A DNA stretch of 64,000 bases from Pseudomonas sp. C2B4 (GCF_013359695.1 NZ_JABFMU010000003.1:1-64000), one strand, 5' to 3'. Shown: positions 39,554-49,696, numbered from the stretch's first letter. Program-made: numbers and translations. The notes: generated from the sequence alone by a model not told the origin.

Positions 39554-40150
39554 ATGCTCCACGTGTTGTTCAGTGTGTACCTGAAGATGCTGGTGCTCTA
39601 TAGCCCGTTCTTCGTGTTGTCCTGCTTCATCAGCCTGACCCGCGGCTACTCGCGCAAGGAACAACGTCGACTGGCCTGGAAGGTGGCGATTGCCACGCTG
39701 GTCTCCAGTGTCTTGTTGTATCTGTTTGGCCGGATGATTTTCAGCGTCTTCGGCATCACCGTGGACGCGTTCCGAATTGGTGCCGGTAGCGTGCTGTTCA
39801 TTTCGGCGCTGGGCATGGCCCAAGGCAAGTCGGCGGTACAGACCGACAACGTCCAGCAAGACGTGACCATCGTCCCGCTCACCATTCCGTTGACGGTCGG
39901 CCCCGGCACCATTGGTGCCTTGCTGGTAATGGGTGTGAGCCAGCCGCACTGGGACGACAAGCTCATGGCTATCGTGAGTATTGCCCTGGCCAGCTTTACA
40001 GTTGGCGTGGTGCTGTACCTGTCCAACCGTATCGAACGCATTGTTGGCGATCAGGGATTGCAGATTCTCAGCCGGTTGATGGGGTTGTTCGTGTGTGCGC
40101 TGGCGGCTCAGATTATCTTTACCGGTGTTAAGGGATATCTGGTTCCGTGA
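39554..40150 (+). CDS. MarC-family membrane protein
   Basis: The 198-residue protein has about six hydrophobic segments and the MarC/UPF0056 pattern: VLYSPFFVLSCFISLTRGYS at the start, DAFRIGAGSVLFISALGM in the middle, and VPLTIPLTVGPGTIGALLV as the most conserved block. The function of MarC proteins is unknown; early links to multiple antibiotic resistance were not confirmed. In PAO1 a gene of this kind lies between retS and the urea transporter, so it marks the left border of the accessory block here. Confidence 0.85.
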   Translation: MLHVLFSVYLKMLVLYSPFFVLSCFISLTRGYSRKEQRRLAWKVAIATLVSSVLLYLFGRMIFSVFGITVDAFRIGAGSVLFISALGMAQGKSAVQTDNVQQDVTIVPLTIPLTVGPGTIGALLVMGVSQPHWDDKLMAIVSIALASFTVGVVLYLSNRIERIVGDQGLQILSRLMGLFVCALAAQIIFTGVKGYLVP

Positions 40151-40197
40151 GTGAATATTATCAATGGATTGAAAGCGGCTTTCTTTGATCCAAATGA

Positions 40198-40222
40198 GGC
40201 CAATGACACTAAGTCATTGGCC
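40198..40222. terminator. Hairpin terminator between marC and the minus-strand gene
   Basis: A perfect ten-base inverted repeat (GGCCAATGAC at 40198-40207, complement at 40213-40222) with a five-base loop sits between two convergent genes. It lies 8 bases past the minus-strand stop and 48 past the marC-family stop. T-runs are short on both sides, so it is probably a bidirectional but not perfect terminator. Confidence 0.6.
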
Positions 40223-40229
40223 CAGCTCT

Positions 40230-41045
40230 TTACATCTGTGCAATTCTTCGCCGCTGAAACCTCTTGCTCAATACCGCCTTATAATATTTCCCCAAATACT
40301 CTTCCAACTCATCCTTCAGCGCCATATAACGAAGCGGATTAAATGTAATATAAGAGCTCCCACGAAAAATATCTCGACCAGATGTTTTCCAGTCGAAGAA
40401 AACAACCCCTGTTTCGCTGCTACCACCAACACTGTCAATAGACGCGAGCGAAGTGAGAATCATACCATTCGCCAGTTGGTCACATGGCATGATCGCCAGC
40501 CTTACCCCATTACTATTAGTCACTACGTGACTAAACAAATTTATCGCTTCAGGTTCCTTCTTCAGAGCGTCCAATGTCGAGTCTGCTATCGCACTAAGTA
40601 CCGATGCACCCGGAATCGCCGCCTTTGCCGCATCGACTCCGGCTTTAACAATATCGGTAACGATGTTCTCCATCGTCAGCTGACGAGAACTCTTCTGATA
40701 CGCAGTGTACCCGGCATCGGCAACGAAACAGCCCGCCTCATCCAGGCACAGCAGGAAGGCCAGGTACCAGGCTTGAGGATCATTACCTGGCACTTCATAA
40801 CTTGCCTCCAGCTTCGCAAACTTGATCAGGTTTTCTATGATCGCCATATTTTCAAGGGAAATATTGTCGCCATAGCCCACAAGCGTATCGGCCAACACTA
40901 CCGCATCCAATTCTTTGGTGGGACTTGTAGAATCCTTGGCTGCGAATCCTCTTGCGCGAAAAGCAGCAGATTGCATCGACTGGCGCTTATCGATCCTTGC
41001 CCTAACCAAAGCAATACTTTCATCAACACTGACAAGACTTTCCAT
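40230..41045 (-). CDS. Unknown protein, paralogue of the gene at 41318
   Basis: The 271-residue product has no signal peptide and no domain that I can name. Residues about 92-270 align with the divergent neighbour. W93 corresponds to W54 of the neighbour. TLDALK at 157-162 is identical to its TLDALK at 109-114. VVFFDWK at 214-220 matches FLFWPWEK, and the basic C-terminus KRFQRRRI at 261-268 matches KRFVLRKI at 207-214. The central part (DIVKAGVDAAKAAIPGASVL) is a mildly hydrophobic helix. The gene is clearly AT-richer than the core. It may be an accessory toxin, an immunity protein or a phage-type protein; this is not decidable here. Confidence 0.6.
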   Translation of the reverse strand: MESLVSVDESIALVRARIDKRQSMQSAAFRARGFAAKDSTSPTKELDAVVLADTLVGYGDNISLENMAIIENLIKFAKLEASYEVPGNDPQAWYLAFLLCLDEAGCFVADAGYTAYQKSSRQLTMENIVTDIVKAGVDAAKAAIPGASVLSAIADSTLDALKKEPEAINLFSHVVTNSNGVRLAIMPCDQLANGMILTSLASIDSVGGSSETGVVFFDWKTSGRDIFRGSSYITFNPLRYMALKDELEEYLGKYYKAVLSKRFQRRRIAQM

Positions 41046-41317
41046 TACTTCAATACTCCATAATTCCTTTTAATTTCATCTACACCCTCCCGGGCTCAAA
41101 AAAACTTATCGCACAGCCCCACCAATAACAACCAATTTTGAATTCAATATATGTGAAAGCCACCCTGCAGAATTCAAGGCAGCTCTAAAAAAACAAACTT
41201 CAATTTCAAGACACTAAATACTCAACACAAATGCTTGCCACCGACGAGAACCCAAGCCAAATATTAACTTACCCACACTTTTGAAACACCTAAGAACCAT
41301 TTTTAACAGGGATAGTT
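41046..41317. other. AT-rich divergent promoter region
   Basis: This stretch of 272 bases between the divergent paralogues is among the most AT-rich in the window. It holds no gene that I can support. It should contain the promoters of both genes, and its composition suggests horizontal origin. Confidence 0.5.
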
Positions 41318-41980
41318 ATGACTAATGAAACCGCCTCCGGCATTGTGACAGGCCATAACCTTTTATCGTGTATCGGTGAACTGGCTGTGGCTGACTTCGA
41401 TAACTTGTCGGACTGCACACGTATCGCAACCAGGTCAGCCGACCTCTCTCATGATCGATTTTCCAATTCAAACCACTGGCTGGAAGAATATGTGCGCACG
41501 TTAATGTTCTTGGGTTGGTCGCTTCATGAAGACGTCATCACAACACGCAGTCGCTCAGACATTACAGGGAGCATCGCCGATTACCTTGTTCAGCGTGCGC
41601 AGACCATGAAGGACCCGAGACAAGGGAACGCCATGATCGACACGCTGGATGCCTTGAAACCTGATAAGCCTGCTGTGTTTTCACTGGACGAAGAAAGCCT
41701 CAAAGGGCGTCGTTTCCAGGTGGTGCCTTCCCGCTGCGACGCAAGCGGAAATCTTCACATGGCCGTTTTTAATCTTGAGCTGGTTGCCGAGACAGACAGG
41801 AACAGCTTTTTGTTTTGGCCGTGGGAGAAACGATCAGCAACACTTATTCAGCAGAGTGCCTTCCTCAAATTAAACAGAGGCATTCTCGACACAAAAAGGG
41901 AGCTTATGGCGAACAAGCTCCTTGCTCAGGTCATGAAGCGATTTGTCTTGAGGAAAATCGCTTCTGGAAGACCCTGTTAA
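41318..41980 (+). CDS. Unknown protein, paralogue of the gene at 40230
   Basis: The 220-residue product has a good ribosome site (AGGGA) just upstream. It has no recognised domain or signal peptide. Its residues 50-214 follow the same order of landmarks as the neighbour's residues 90-268: a Trp-led helix, a charged segment, TLDALK, a beta-rich stretch (GRRFQVVPSRCD...LHMAVFNLELV), an aromatic FLFWPWEK and a closing basic helix KRFVLRKI. It lacks the neighbour's N-terminal extension of about 40 residues. Its stop overlaps the cobJ stop by three to four bases on the opposite strand. Confidence 0.6.
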   Translation: MTNETASGIVTGHNLLSCIGELAVADFDNLSDCTRIATRSADLSHDRFSNSNHWLEEYVRTLMFLGWSLHEDVITTRSRSDITGSIADYLVQRAQTMKDPRQGNAMIDTLDALKPDKPAVFSLDEESLKGRRFQVVPSRCDASGNLHMAVFNLELVAETDRNSFLFWPWEKRSATLIQQSAFLKLNRGILDTKRELMANKLLAQVMKRFVLRKIASGRPC

Positions 41981-43692
41981 CCAAGCGGCTTCAGGTCGGG
42001 ATGCTCGCCGTACCAGCGAGGCGTGTAGACCCAGTTGCCTCCTTCTAAACGCGGAAATACACAAGTAGTGGAGGAGCCAACGATCACCATGGTGCGCATG
42101 TCGACTTGATCCGGAGTCAATTGACCGAGCGTGGTTACACGCAAGGTCTGCCCCGGACGACCAATGTCCCGTCCCAGCACGACCGGTGTCTGAGGCTCAC
42201 GATGACGGGCAACGATTTCAAGCGCCTGCCCAAGTTGCCAGGGACGTGAACGCGAGATCGGGTTGTAGAACGCCAGGGCCAGGTCAGCTTGAGCCGCCAG
42301 ATCCAATCGTTTCTCGATGATCGACCAGGGCTTGAGGTTGTCCGACAGCGATAACACGCAGAAGTCATGACCCAAGGGTGCGCCGGCCTGAGCTGCCGTA
42401 GCCAGTGACGCAGAGACGCCGGGCAAGATCTCCAGATCGACGCTGTGCCACGCTGCATCGGTGGACTCATGTAGCGCTTCGAGCACAGCGGCGGCCATCG
42501 CAAACACGCCCGGGTCGCCAGACGACACAACCACCACCGACCGTCCTTGTGCCGCCAGTTCGAAGGCGTGACGGGCACGCTGCATTTCTTCGCGGTTGTC
42601 GGTGCAATGCAGTACCTGATCGTCACGGAACGGTCCCGCCATCCGCACGTAAGTTTCATAACCCAGCACATCATTGGCCCGAGCCAGTTCGGCCTTGACC
42701 GCCGGCACCATTAGCTCGGCGGCACCCGGCCCCAGGCCAATGACTGCCAAACGCCCACGTGGACGGCCGATCTGCAATAGATCCAGCGGCTGCTCCGCGA
42801 CCGCAATTGCAATGCTGTTGTCCCCCAGCATGCAAACGGGTTGCCCGATTGCCTGCCGGGCCAGCTCATCGACACCCGCACCGGCCTGCGCAAATCGCAA
42901 TGGCACGCCCAACTCAAGCGCCGCTTCACGCAGCACCGGATTGGCCATTTCGGTATCGACCGCCAACAGACAAGCCACCGATTGCACAGCGATTTTTGCC
43001 TGATGCAAGGCCTCGCGAACCACGTTCGGCAAATCTGCGACGCCGGCGCTGACGGCCACCAGAACATTGCGCGGATAGATCAGCAATTCGTTGGCCGCCG
43101 GGATACGTTCAGCATGGCTGACATGTACCGCCAGGCGCGCCTGAGCATCTTGAGGCAACTGCGCCTGCGCCAGCCATGGCGCCGAGCCCTCGATGCGTAC
43201 CGTTTCCCCGGCCAGCAGGTCGGAGACAAATCGCTTGCCCAGTTCCAAATCACCGAGGGCATAACCGCTGGGCGGATTGAGCAGGCAAGTGCCAAAACGC
43301 AGCTCACCACTGGTGGTGATGGCCGGCGCAACAGCGAGATGTGCACCGATTTCCCGCGCCATCACGTTCACACCGCCAAGACCACCGAGCAACGGCACCA
43401 CCGCGCTACCGTCTTCAGCCACGACCAGCACCGGTGGCTCGGCGCCCTTTTCCAGCAGTAGCGGTGCCAGAGTGCGGATGACGATCCCCGCCGCACACAG
43501 GGCGATGATCGGCGTGTCCTGCTGATAAAGCTCACGCAGGGTCGTACCGAACTCGTGATAGGCACGGTCCGCGCCATCGACCCGCCCAGCCAGCCCATGG
43601 ATCAAGGCTCCAGGGTAGAGCTTTTGAATGTCGCGTGCGGTGGCGAGGCTGCCATTGCCAAGAATGACAATCGCCGGGAATGGATGAGTCAT
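41977..43692 (-). CDS. cobJ: CbiG/CobE-CobJ fusion, precorrin-3B C17-methyltransferase
   Basis: The 571-residue protein is a fusion. Residues 1-170 are CbiG N-terminal-like (VILGNGSLATARD, IIALCAAGIVIRTLAPLLLEKG, VPLLGGLGGVNVMAREI). Residues about 205-310 are CbiG C-terminal/CobE-like (VLVAVSAGVADLPN...VACLLAVDTEMANPV). Residues about 320-571 are the CobJ SAM methyltransferase (LAVIGLGPGAAELMVPAV, VVVSSGDPGVFAMA, LALAFYNPISRSRPWQ). It methylates C17 with ring contraction in the corrin pathway. The ATG at 43692 shares a base with the cobI stop (TGATG) and has AAGG 6 bases upstream. A GTG at 43704 is the less likely start. Confidence 0.9.
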   Translation of the reverse strand: MTHPFPAIVILGNGSLATARDIQKLYPGALIHGLAGRVDGADRAYHEFGTTLRELYQQDTPIIALCAAGIVIRTLAPLLLEKGAEPPVLVVAEDGSAVVPLLGGLGGVNVMAREIGAHLAVAPAITTSGELRFGTCLLNPPSGYALGDLELGKRFVSDLLAGETVRIEGSAPWLAQAQLPQDAQARLAVHVSHAERIPAANELLIYPRNVLVAVSAGVADLPNVVREALHQAKIAVQSVACLLAVDTEMANPVLREAALELGVPLRFAQAGAGVDELARQAIGQPVCMLGDNSIAIAVAEQPLDLLQIGRPRGRLAVIGLGPGAAELMVPAVKAELARANDVLGYETYVRMAGPFRDDQVLHCTDNREEMQRARHAFELAAQGRSVVVVSSGDPGVFAMAAAVLEALHESTDAAWHSVDLEILPGVSASLATAAQAGAPLGHDFCVLSLSDNLKPWSIIEKRLDLAAQADLALAFYNPISRSRPWQLGQALEIVARHREPQTPVVLGRDIGRPGQTLRVTTLGQLTPDQVDMRTMVIVGSSTTCVFPRLEGGNWVYTPRWYGEHPDLKPLG

Positions 43693-44426
43693 CAGCCTTG
43701 CCACCTTTCACCGGGAACGATGATCAGCGAGAAGTATGGCGAGGACATCGGTTCGACCTGGTCCAGCGGCACGATTTTCTGGTTGGCCATGGTCGCGCGT
43801 TCGACGTAAAGCGCCCGCTCAGCCAACCCGAGTTCCTCCAGTACCTGGCGAACCTTGGGAAAGTTGCGTCCCAGTTTCATGATCACCGCGGCATCGGCAT
43901 CGGCCAGGCGACGCTTGAGCTCGTCATGGGGCAGCACGCCGGACAACACCGACAGGCTCTGATTGCGATACACCAGCGGCGCACCGAGCACCGAAGCGCC
44001 ACCCAGCATGGAGCAGACACCCGGCACGACTTCGGCCTGATAACGCTCGGCGAGCCGGTCGTGCAGGTACATGTAGGAGCCGTAGAAGAACGGATCGCCC
44101 TCGCAGATCACCGCCACATCACGACCCGCATCCAGATGCACGGCCAGTTGTTCGCCGGCGGCATCGTAGAAATCGCTGATCACTTGTTCATAGGACAGCG
44201 GCGCCGGCAGAGCCTCGGTGGTCACCGGGTAAACCAGCGGCAGCAACGTCTGCGCGTCTTGCAGATGCGCCTCGATGATGCCGAACGCATTGCCCTTTTT
44301 CCCCTTGGCGACGAAATACGCCACCACCGGCGATTCACGCAGCAGGCGCAAGGCTTTGACGGTAATCAGTTCCGGGTCACCGGGGCCGACGCCCAGGCCG
44401 ATCAAGCGTCCAGGTTGCTGCATCAT
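43692..44426 (-). CDS. cobI: Precorrin-2 C20-methyltransferase
   Basis: The 244-residue SAM enzyme methylates C20 of precorrin-2. Landmarks are [23 protein letters not shown] at the start, [20 protein letters not shown] in the middle and [22 protein letters not shown], all typical of the CobI/CbiL branch of the tetrapyrrole methylase family. Its start overlaps the cobH stop (ATGA) and its stop overlaps the cobJ start (TGATG), so the four genes cobG-cobH-cobI-cobJ are translated in a chain. Confidence 0.95.
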   Translation of the reverse strand: MMQQPGRLIGLGVGPGDPELITVKALRLLRESPVVAYFVAKGKKGNAFGIIEAHLQDAQTLLPLVYPVTTEALPAPLSYEQVISDFYDAAGEQLAVHLDAGRDVAVICEGDPFFYGSYMYLHDRLAERYQAEVVPGVCSMLGGASVLGAPLVYRNQSLSVLSGVLPHDELKRRLADADAAVIMKLGRNFPKVRQVLEELGLAERALYVERATMANQKIVPLDQVEPMSSPYFSLIIVPGERWQG

Positions 44427-45049
44427 TCGATCTCCGTGGCGAGGGCATTGACAGCGGCGGCGGCCATGGCGCTACCGCCCAGGCGACCTTGCATGATGAC
44501 GAAAGGCACGCCACGGCTGTCCGCCGCGAGCATCGCCTTGGATTCTGCTGCGCCGACGAAACCCACCGGGAAGCCGAGGATCAGCGCCGGTTTCGGGGCT
44601 CCGGCATCAAGCATTTCCAACAGATAGAACAGTGCGGTCGGGGCATTGCCGATCACCACCACGCTGCCTTCCAGGTGCGGACGCCACAGTTCCAGGGCGG
44701 CGGCGGAGCGGGTGTTGCCCAACTCGCGCGCCAGCTCGGGAACGCTTTCATCGCGCAGGGTGCAGATCACCGGGTTGTTCGCTGGCAAACGTGCGCGGGT
44801 GATGCCTTCGGACACCATCCGCGCATCGCACAGAATCGGCGCACCGGCGGCCAGCGCATCGCGCCCGGCCTTGCCCGCGCCTTGGGAAAACTGCAAACCG
44901 TCGATAGCCTCGACCATGCCGCAGGCGTGAATCACCCGAACCGCGAGTTTTTCCAGATCGGCCGGAATTCGCGCGAGGTTGGCCTCGGCACGAATGATCG
45001 CGAAGGAGTTGCGATAGATCTCCTGACCGTCGCGGATGTAATCAAGCAT
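44423..45049 (-). CDS. cobH: Precorrin-8X methylmutase
   Basis: The 208-residue enzyme moves a methyl group from C11 to C12 to give hydrogenobyrinic acid. Landmarks are [23 protein letters not shown] at the start, the catalytic-His region [24 protein letters not shown] and [15 protein letters not shown]. The ATG at 45049 gives the standard length and has GGAG 9 bases upstream. It overlaps cobG by 8 bases. Confidence 0.95.
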   Translation of the reverse strand: MLDYIRDGQEIYRNSFAIIRAEANLARIPADLEKLAVRVIHACGMVEAIDGLQFSQGAGKAGRDALAAGAPILCDARMVSEGITRARLPANNPVICTLRDESVPELARELGNTRSAAALELWRPHLEGSVVVIGNAPTALFYLLEMLDAGAPKPALILGFPVGFVGAAESKAMLAADSRGVPFVIMQGRLGGSAMAAAAVNALATEIE

Positions 45050-46349
45050 CAAGGGGGCTCCGTGAGCGGGCATCGAGCAAGGCTGCGACCGCTTCAATAG
45101 TAAGGTGGCGTGCGTGCAGCGCGCCGAAACCGGGCTGCGCTGCATCGCGAAAATAGAGATCGTAGTGTCCGGGGGCAACCGCCAGCAATGTGACGGGGGC
45201 GATGTGCGCGGCGGCACAGGAACGCGAGCAACCACTCAGGTGCACGTTCAGCACCTGACCATGACGTTTTAATAGCGCGGCCATTTGCAGGGCATCGCCC
45301 TTGGTCTCGGCCAGGCTTTTGGAACAGCCGCTTGAACCGGTGCAGGCGATCATACGGGTCAGAGACTGATCGGGATCGCAGAACAACCCCATTCGCTCCA
45401 GGCTTCGAATGACCTCGGCGGCGTCTTCGTTGCGAACGGTGGGCAACAACAGGCTTTGCCAAGGTGTGAAGCGCAAAGTCCCGTCGCCGAACCTGGCCGC
45501 CAGTTGCGCAGCACCCCTCAGCATCACAGGGTCAAGTCGTCCCAGAGGCGGCACCGCCCCAACATACACAACACCGGCCTCGGCCTGGGGGTGAGCGCCA
45601 ATGTGCAGGGGCCTTGAATCCAAAGTGCGTCGCCAATCGGTCATGGCCTGGATGGATAGGCGCTCGGCCAATCGATTGAGCAGGATTTCCCTCGAATGCT
45701 CGGCCAACAAATGACGCATCCGCGTTTGCTCGGGACGCGCCACTTCAAGGAACATATCAAGCACCGCGACCACCAGTGCATGACCATCGTTGAGTGCTAC
45801 CGAGCCTGCGGATGTATCCGTGGGGCACCCGGCCAGACCGAACGCCCATCGTTTTTCACCATCCTGCTCAAAAGCCGAGAGCCACAGATCATGGGGATGC
45901 TCAAGCATTGCCAGGCTTTCACCGCCATCGAGTTGCACGGCGAACTTGGCACTGAGGTCGTGAAAGCGCGCGTTCCCCTGGAGCGTGTCCAGGATCCGTT
46001 CGGCCAACGGGCGGGTGTCGAACAGCATTGTTCGATCGATGCCGGCTCCAGGGCTGAGCATCAGATTGCGCACATCGTCTCCGGCGGCGGTCGTCGGTCC
46101 CAATCCACTGGCCATGAGACTGTCGATCAAGGGCCCGTGTGTACTGCCAATGCCACGAATTTGCAGATTGGCGCGGTTGGTCGCCTCGATCACTCCACTG
46201 GCGAAACGCTCTGCGGCACTGGCCACAATGTCGGCCTGAACCGCAGTGATCGAACCGCCATTCAACTTGATCCGGCAAATACCGCCGTCCAGGGCCTGGA
46301 CGATACGCAGCAACCCCGGGCAGGCCGAGGGACGTAAAGCGGAGGACAT
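45042..46349 (-). CDS. cobG: Precorrin-3B synthase CobG
   Basis: The 435-residue protein resembles nitrite and sulfite reductases. The [4Fe-4S]/siroheme-type cysteines are in ACTGSSGCSKSLAETKGDA and HLSGCSRSCAAAH, and two ferredoxin-like half domains precede them (GGSITAVQADIVASAAERF, TLRFTPWQSLLLPTV). CobG hydroxylates precorrin-3A with molecular oxygen, the step that marks the aerobic corrin route. It is the first gene of the minus-strand cob operon. The ATG at 46349 was chosen by homology; the ribosome site is weak. Confidence 0.9.
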   Translation of the reverse strand: MSSALRPSACPGLLRIVQALDGGICRIKLNGGSITAVQADIVASAAERFASGVIEATNRANLQIRGIGSTHGPLIDSLMASGLGPTTAAGDDVRNLMLSPGAGIDRTMLFDTRPLAERILDTLQGNARFHDLSAKFAVQLDGGESLAMLEHPHDLWLSAFEQDGEKRWAFGLAGCPTDTSAGSVALNDGHALVVAVLDMFLEVARPEQTRMRHLLAEHSREILLNRLAERLSIQAMTDWRRTLDSRPLHIGAHPQAEAGVVYVGAVPPLGRLDPVMLRGAAQLAARFGDGTLRFTPWQSLLLPTVRNEDAAEVIRSLERMGLFCDPDQSLTRMIACTGSSGCSKSLAETKGDALQMAALLKRHGQVLNVHLSGCSRSCAAAHIAPVTLLAVAPGHYDLYFRDAAQPGFGALHARHLTIEAVAALLDARSRSPLDA

Positions 46350-46480
46350 CGGGCGTTCGTTCAAGGGCGAGACCGGGAATGAGGGAAAGGCACTTCGCAA
46401 GCAAAGGCGCGGTATTATGCCTGCTTTGTTCGACGGCATGAAAAGCCTGCCCGTCGGAACAGCGCGTTTGAGGAATATAG
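46350..46480. promoter_or_regulatory. Divergent cob promoter region
   Basis: This 131-base gap separates cobG (leftward) from cobL (rightward), so it must hold both cob promoters unless transcription comes from further away. I looked for a B12-box and the adjacent cobalamin riboswitch core and did not find a convincing one. The gap also looks too short for two full riboswitches. Confidence 0.5.
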
Positions 46481-47692
46481 ATGTCGCCCTGGCTGACAGT
46501 AGTGGGAATCGGTGAAGACGGCTTCAAGGGCCTGGGCAAAAACGCCCGGCACGCTCTGCTGAACGCTACCCGGATCATCGGCGCGCAACGGCAACTGGAT
46601 TTATTGCCGGCCTGCATTCGTGGCGAGCGGCAGTTGTGGCCCAGCCCCTTTACCCTTGAGCCGGTTCTGGCCAGGCGTGGCGACTCCGTCTGCGTCCTCG
46701 CCAGCGGTGATCCGATGTTCTTCGGGGTGGGCGCCAGCCTTGCCCGGCAACTGTCCAGCGATGAAATGCTGATTCTGCCTGCGCCCTCCTCCTGCTCGCT
46801 CGCCGCTGCCCGAATGGGTTGGCCGTTGCAGGATGTGGTCACACTTTCAGTGGTGGCTCGCCCCGTCGCCGCGCTCAGCGCCCAGTTGTTCAGCGGTGTG
46901 CGCTTGCTGGTCTTGAGCAACGACGGTCGCAGCCCCGCCGCCGTCGCCGCGCTGTTGCGTGAGCGTGGGTTCGGCCCGAGCCGCCTCACCGTACTGGAGC
47001 ACCTGGGCGGCGTGGCCGAACGGCGTATCGACGGTATTGCCAGCGACTGGGCCGACCCCACCGTTGCCGACTTGAACTTGATCGCCATCGACTGCATCGC
47101 GGAACCGAACACACCACGCCTGTCGCGCCTCGCAGGTCTGCCGGACTCGGCGTTCAAGCATGACGGCCAACTAACCAAGCGTGACGTGCGCGCGATCACC
47201 CTCGCTCGCCTGGCCCCGGTGCCCGGCGAACTCTTGTGGGATGTCGGTGCTGGCAGCGGTTCGATCGGTATTGAATGGATGCGCGCCCACCCGAGTTGCC
47301 GGGCGCTGGCCATCGAGGCCGATGAGGGTCGACAACAGTTGATCGAGCACAACCGCGATACCCTGGGCGTACCCGGCCTGCAGCTGATTCGTGGCCGTGC
47401 GCCGCAAGCCCTCGGAGGGCTCGAACGTCCGGATGCCATTTTCATCGGTGGCGGCGTCACTCGCGAAGGCATACTGGACACCTGCTGGACCGCCCTCAAA
47501 CCTGGCGGCCGACTGATCGCCAACGCCGTCACGCTGCAAAGTGAAATGACCCTGATGGCCTGGCGCGAACGCCAGGGCGGCGAGCTGACGCGCATTCATA
47601 TCGCCCAGGCCCAACCGCTGGGCGACTTCGACACCTGGCGCCAGGCCTTGCCGATTACCCTGCTGGATTTGACGAAACCTCTCGATGCGTGA
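46481..47692 (+). CDS. cobL: Precorrin-6Y C5,15-methyltransferase (decarboxylating)
   Basis: The 403-residue protein is the usual CbiE-CbiT fusion. Residues 1-200 are the CbiE tetrapyrrole methylase ([37 protein letters not shown]). Residues about 215-403 are a CbiT class I methyltransferase ([37 protein letters not shown]). It methylates C5 and C15 and removes the acetate carboxyl on ring C. It overlaps cbiD by 8 bases and starts the plus-strand cob operon. Confidence 0.95.
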   Translation: MSPWLTVVGIGEDGFKGLGKNARHALLNATRIIGAQRQLDLLPACIRGERQLWPSPFTLEPVLARRGDSVCVLASGDPMFFGVGASLARQLSSDEMLILPAPSSCSLAAARMGWPLQDVVTLSVVARPVAALSAQLFSGVRLLVLSNDGRSPAAVAALLRERGFGPSRLTVLEHLGGVAERRIDGIASDWADPTVADLNLIAIDCIAEPNTPRLSRLAGLPDSAFKHDGQLTKRDVRAITLARLAPVPGELLWDVGAGSGSIGIEWMRAHPSCRALAIEADEGRQQLIEHNRDTLGVPGLQLIRGRAPQALGGLERPDAIFIGGGVTREGILDTCWTALKPGGRLIANAVTLQSEMTLMAWRERQGGELTRIHIAQAQPLGDFDTWRQALPITLLDLTKPLDA

Positions 47693-48782
47693 CGAAACGG
47701 CCGAACAACCCGCGCCGCTGCGTAGCGGCCTCACCACGGGCAGTTGCGCCACGGCAACCAGCCTCGCGGCGGCTCGCCTTCTGCTCGCCGGCGCGACCGC
47801 GGATGCAGTGGAAATCGTCTTGCCCAAGGGCAAACAGGTACAGATGCGCCTGGAGTTCTGTCGGCTGACCGACGACGGTGCCGAGGCCGGCACGATCAAG
47901 GATGCCGGCGATGATCCCGACGTGACCCACGGTGCCTTGCTCTACTCCCAGGTGCGACTGCGCGCAGAGCCGGGCGTCGGGTTCAATGCCGGACGCGGTG
48001 TCGGCACTGTCACCCGGCCAGGGCTGGTGCTGGGCGTCGGCGAACCGGCGATCAACCCGGTGCCGCGCAAAATGATCACCGAACACCTGACCCGACTGGC
48101 CGAAAAACTCGGCTATCAGGGCGGCTTTGAGGTCACGGTCAACGTCGAAAACGGCGAGGCCCTGGCGCTGAAAACCATGAACCCACGCCTGGGGATTCTC
48201 GGCGGCCTGTCGATCCTCGGTACCAGCGGCATCGTCAGGCCGTTTTCCTGCGCCGCGTACATTGCCTCGATCCATCAAGGCATCGACGTGGCGAAAACCA
48301 ACGGCTACCTGCACATCGCCGCGTGCACCGGCAACGCCAGCGAAGACACCATGCGCCGGGTCTACAACCTGCCGGAAATCGCCCTGATCGAGATGGGCGA
48401 CTTCGTCGGTGCGGTGCTCAAACATCTGCGCAAGGTACCAGTGGACAAACTGAGTATTTGTGGCGGCTTCGGCAAGATCAGCAAACTGGCAGCCGGGCAC
48501 ATGGACCTGCACAGTCGCCATTCCAGCATCGACCTGCCGCAACTGGCCGATTGGGCCGCTGCGATTGGCGCCGATGCGACGCTGCAGCAAGGCATCCGCG
48601 AGGCCAATACCAGCCAGCAAGCCTTGGCCATGGCCAGCGCCGCCAATATCGCCCTGGGTGATGCGGTGTGCCGGCACGCCCTGGACTTTGCCCGCAGCGT
48701 GGTACCGGCACAGGTGCAAGTCGAGGTGTTTGCCATCGATCGCCAGGGTGGGATTGTTGGCCATGCTGGAGTTTTTCAATGA
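47685..48782 (+). CDS. cbiD: Precorrin-5B C1-methyltransferase CbiD
   Basis: The 365-residue enzyme matches Cbi[24 protein letters not shown] at the start, [46 protein letters not shown] and [28 protein letters not shown]. CbiD was first defined in the anaerobic route. Here it stands with the aerobic enzyme CobG and replaces CobF, the C1-methyltransferase of P. denitrificans-type clusters. This is the common arrangement in Pseudomonas. It overlaps both neighbours (8 bases with cobL, ATGA with cobK). Confidence 0.93.
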   Translation: MRDETAEQPAPLRSGLTTGSCATATSLAAARLLLAGATADAVEIVLPKGKQVQMRLEFCRLTDDGAEAGTIKDAGDDPDVTHGALLYSQVRLRAEPGVGFNAGRGVGTVTRPGLVLGVGEPAINPVPRKMITEHLTRLAEKLGYQGGFEVTVNVENGEALALKTMNPRLGILGGLSILGTSGIVRPFSCAAYIASIHQGIDVAKTNGYLHIAACTGNASEDTMRRVYNLPEIALIEMGDFVGAVLKHLRKVPVDKLSICGGFGKISKLAAGHMDLHSRHSSIDLPQLADWAAAIGADATLQQGIREANTSQQALAMASAANIALGDAVCRHALDFARSVVPAQVQVEVFAIDRQGGIVGHAGVFQ

Positions 48783-49507
48783 AACGCATCCTGTTACTGG
48801 GCGGTGTGACCGAAGCCCTGGCCATCGCCCGCACGCTCGGGCCGGAACATATCTACAGCCTGGCCGGCATCGGCCGGGTGCCAACGGACCTGACCTGCCA
48901 GGTCCGCGTCGGCGGCTATGGCGGTGCCGAAGGCCTGGCGCAATTCATCCGCGAAGAAAGGATTGATCTGCTGCTGGATGCCACCCATCCCTACGCAGCA
49001 ACCATCAGCCAGAACGCCGCACAGGCGTCGCGCTTGAGCGGTACTCCATGCTGGGCACTGCGACGTCCGGCGTGGCAGCCCCAGGCCGGGGACGACTGGC
49101 GTGAAGTCAGCGACTGGGCCGAACTGATCGAAGCCCTGAAACCCTTTCAGCGACCGCTGTTCACCCTGGGCCGCGAGCCCTTGCAGCACCTGGACGAAAT
49201 CCCTGCGCATCAGTTCTGGACCTTGCGCGCGCTGGACGTGTACCCGGGCAACGAACGCTGCGAAGTGATCGGCGCACGCGGGCCGTTCCTGATCGACGAT
49301 GAGCGCGAGCTGTTCGAACGTCGGCAGATCGACGTGCTGATCAGCAAGAACAGTGGCAGTACCGCGACCGAACCGAAACTGGAAGTAGCGCGCGAGCGTG
49401 GGGTGCCGGTGTTGGTGTTGAAGCGGCCGGTGTTGCCGGGGGTTGAGCGGGAGTTTGGGTCGGTCGGGCAGTTACTGGAAGCTTTGTTTATGTCAGACCA
49501 TTCCTAA
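48779..49507 (+). CDS. cobK: Precorrin-6A reductase
   Basis: The 242-residue NADPH enzyme reduces precorrin-6A to dihydro-precorrin-6Y. The start [32 protein letters not shown], the [22 protein letters not shown] block, the [13 protein letters not shown] segment and the end [33 protein letters not shown] are characteristic. The ATG at 48779 overlaps the cbiD stop as ATGA. It is the last cob gene here; later steps (cobalt insertion, amidation, lower ligand) are not in the window. Confidence 0.94.
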   Translation: MKRILLLGGVTEALAIARTLGPEHIYSLAGIGRVPTDLTCQVRVGGYGGAEGLAQFIREERIDLLLDATHPYAATISQNAAQASRLSGTPCWALRRPAWQPQAGDDWREVSDWAELIEALKPFQRPLFTLGREPLQHLDEIPAHQFWTLRALDVYPGNERCEVIGARGPFLIDDERELFERRQIDVLISKNSGSTATEPKLEVARERGVPVLVLKRPVLPGVEREFGSVGQLLEALFMSDHS

Positions 49508-49696
49508 GACCTGCAGAAGCAAATGAATTCGCTGACAACTTTCCAGGAAGACGCTGGCTGTTTCTCTCAATAGCTTCAACTCTATATTCGTTTTCCTTTA
49601 ATCCGATCAAGTACATAGACCCGCCATTGAAAGGGACGGTTAGATCCCCTGAAAGGCTTCTTGCCAACTTGTATCCCAAGGAATACGATTCCTGAC

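Noticed and set aside
46350-46480. Cobalamin riboswitch in the divergent cob gap
   Set aside because: No B12-box or flanking core was found by eye, and the gap is short. A covariance-model scan would be decisive.
45919-47595. Minus-strand frame of 558 codons spanning cobG and cobL
   Set aside because: It crosses the divergent cob promoter and two real genes in other frames, and the product is Arg/Ser/Pro-rich without a domain.
49488-49679. Small minus-strand frame of 63 codons after cobK
   Set aside because: It overlaps the cobK end, has no good ribosome site and resembles no known protein.
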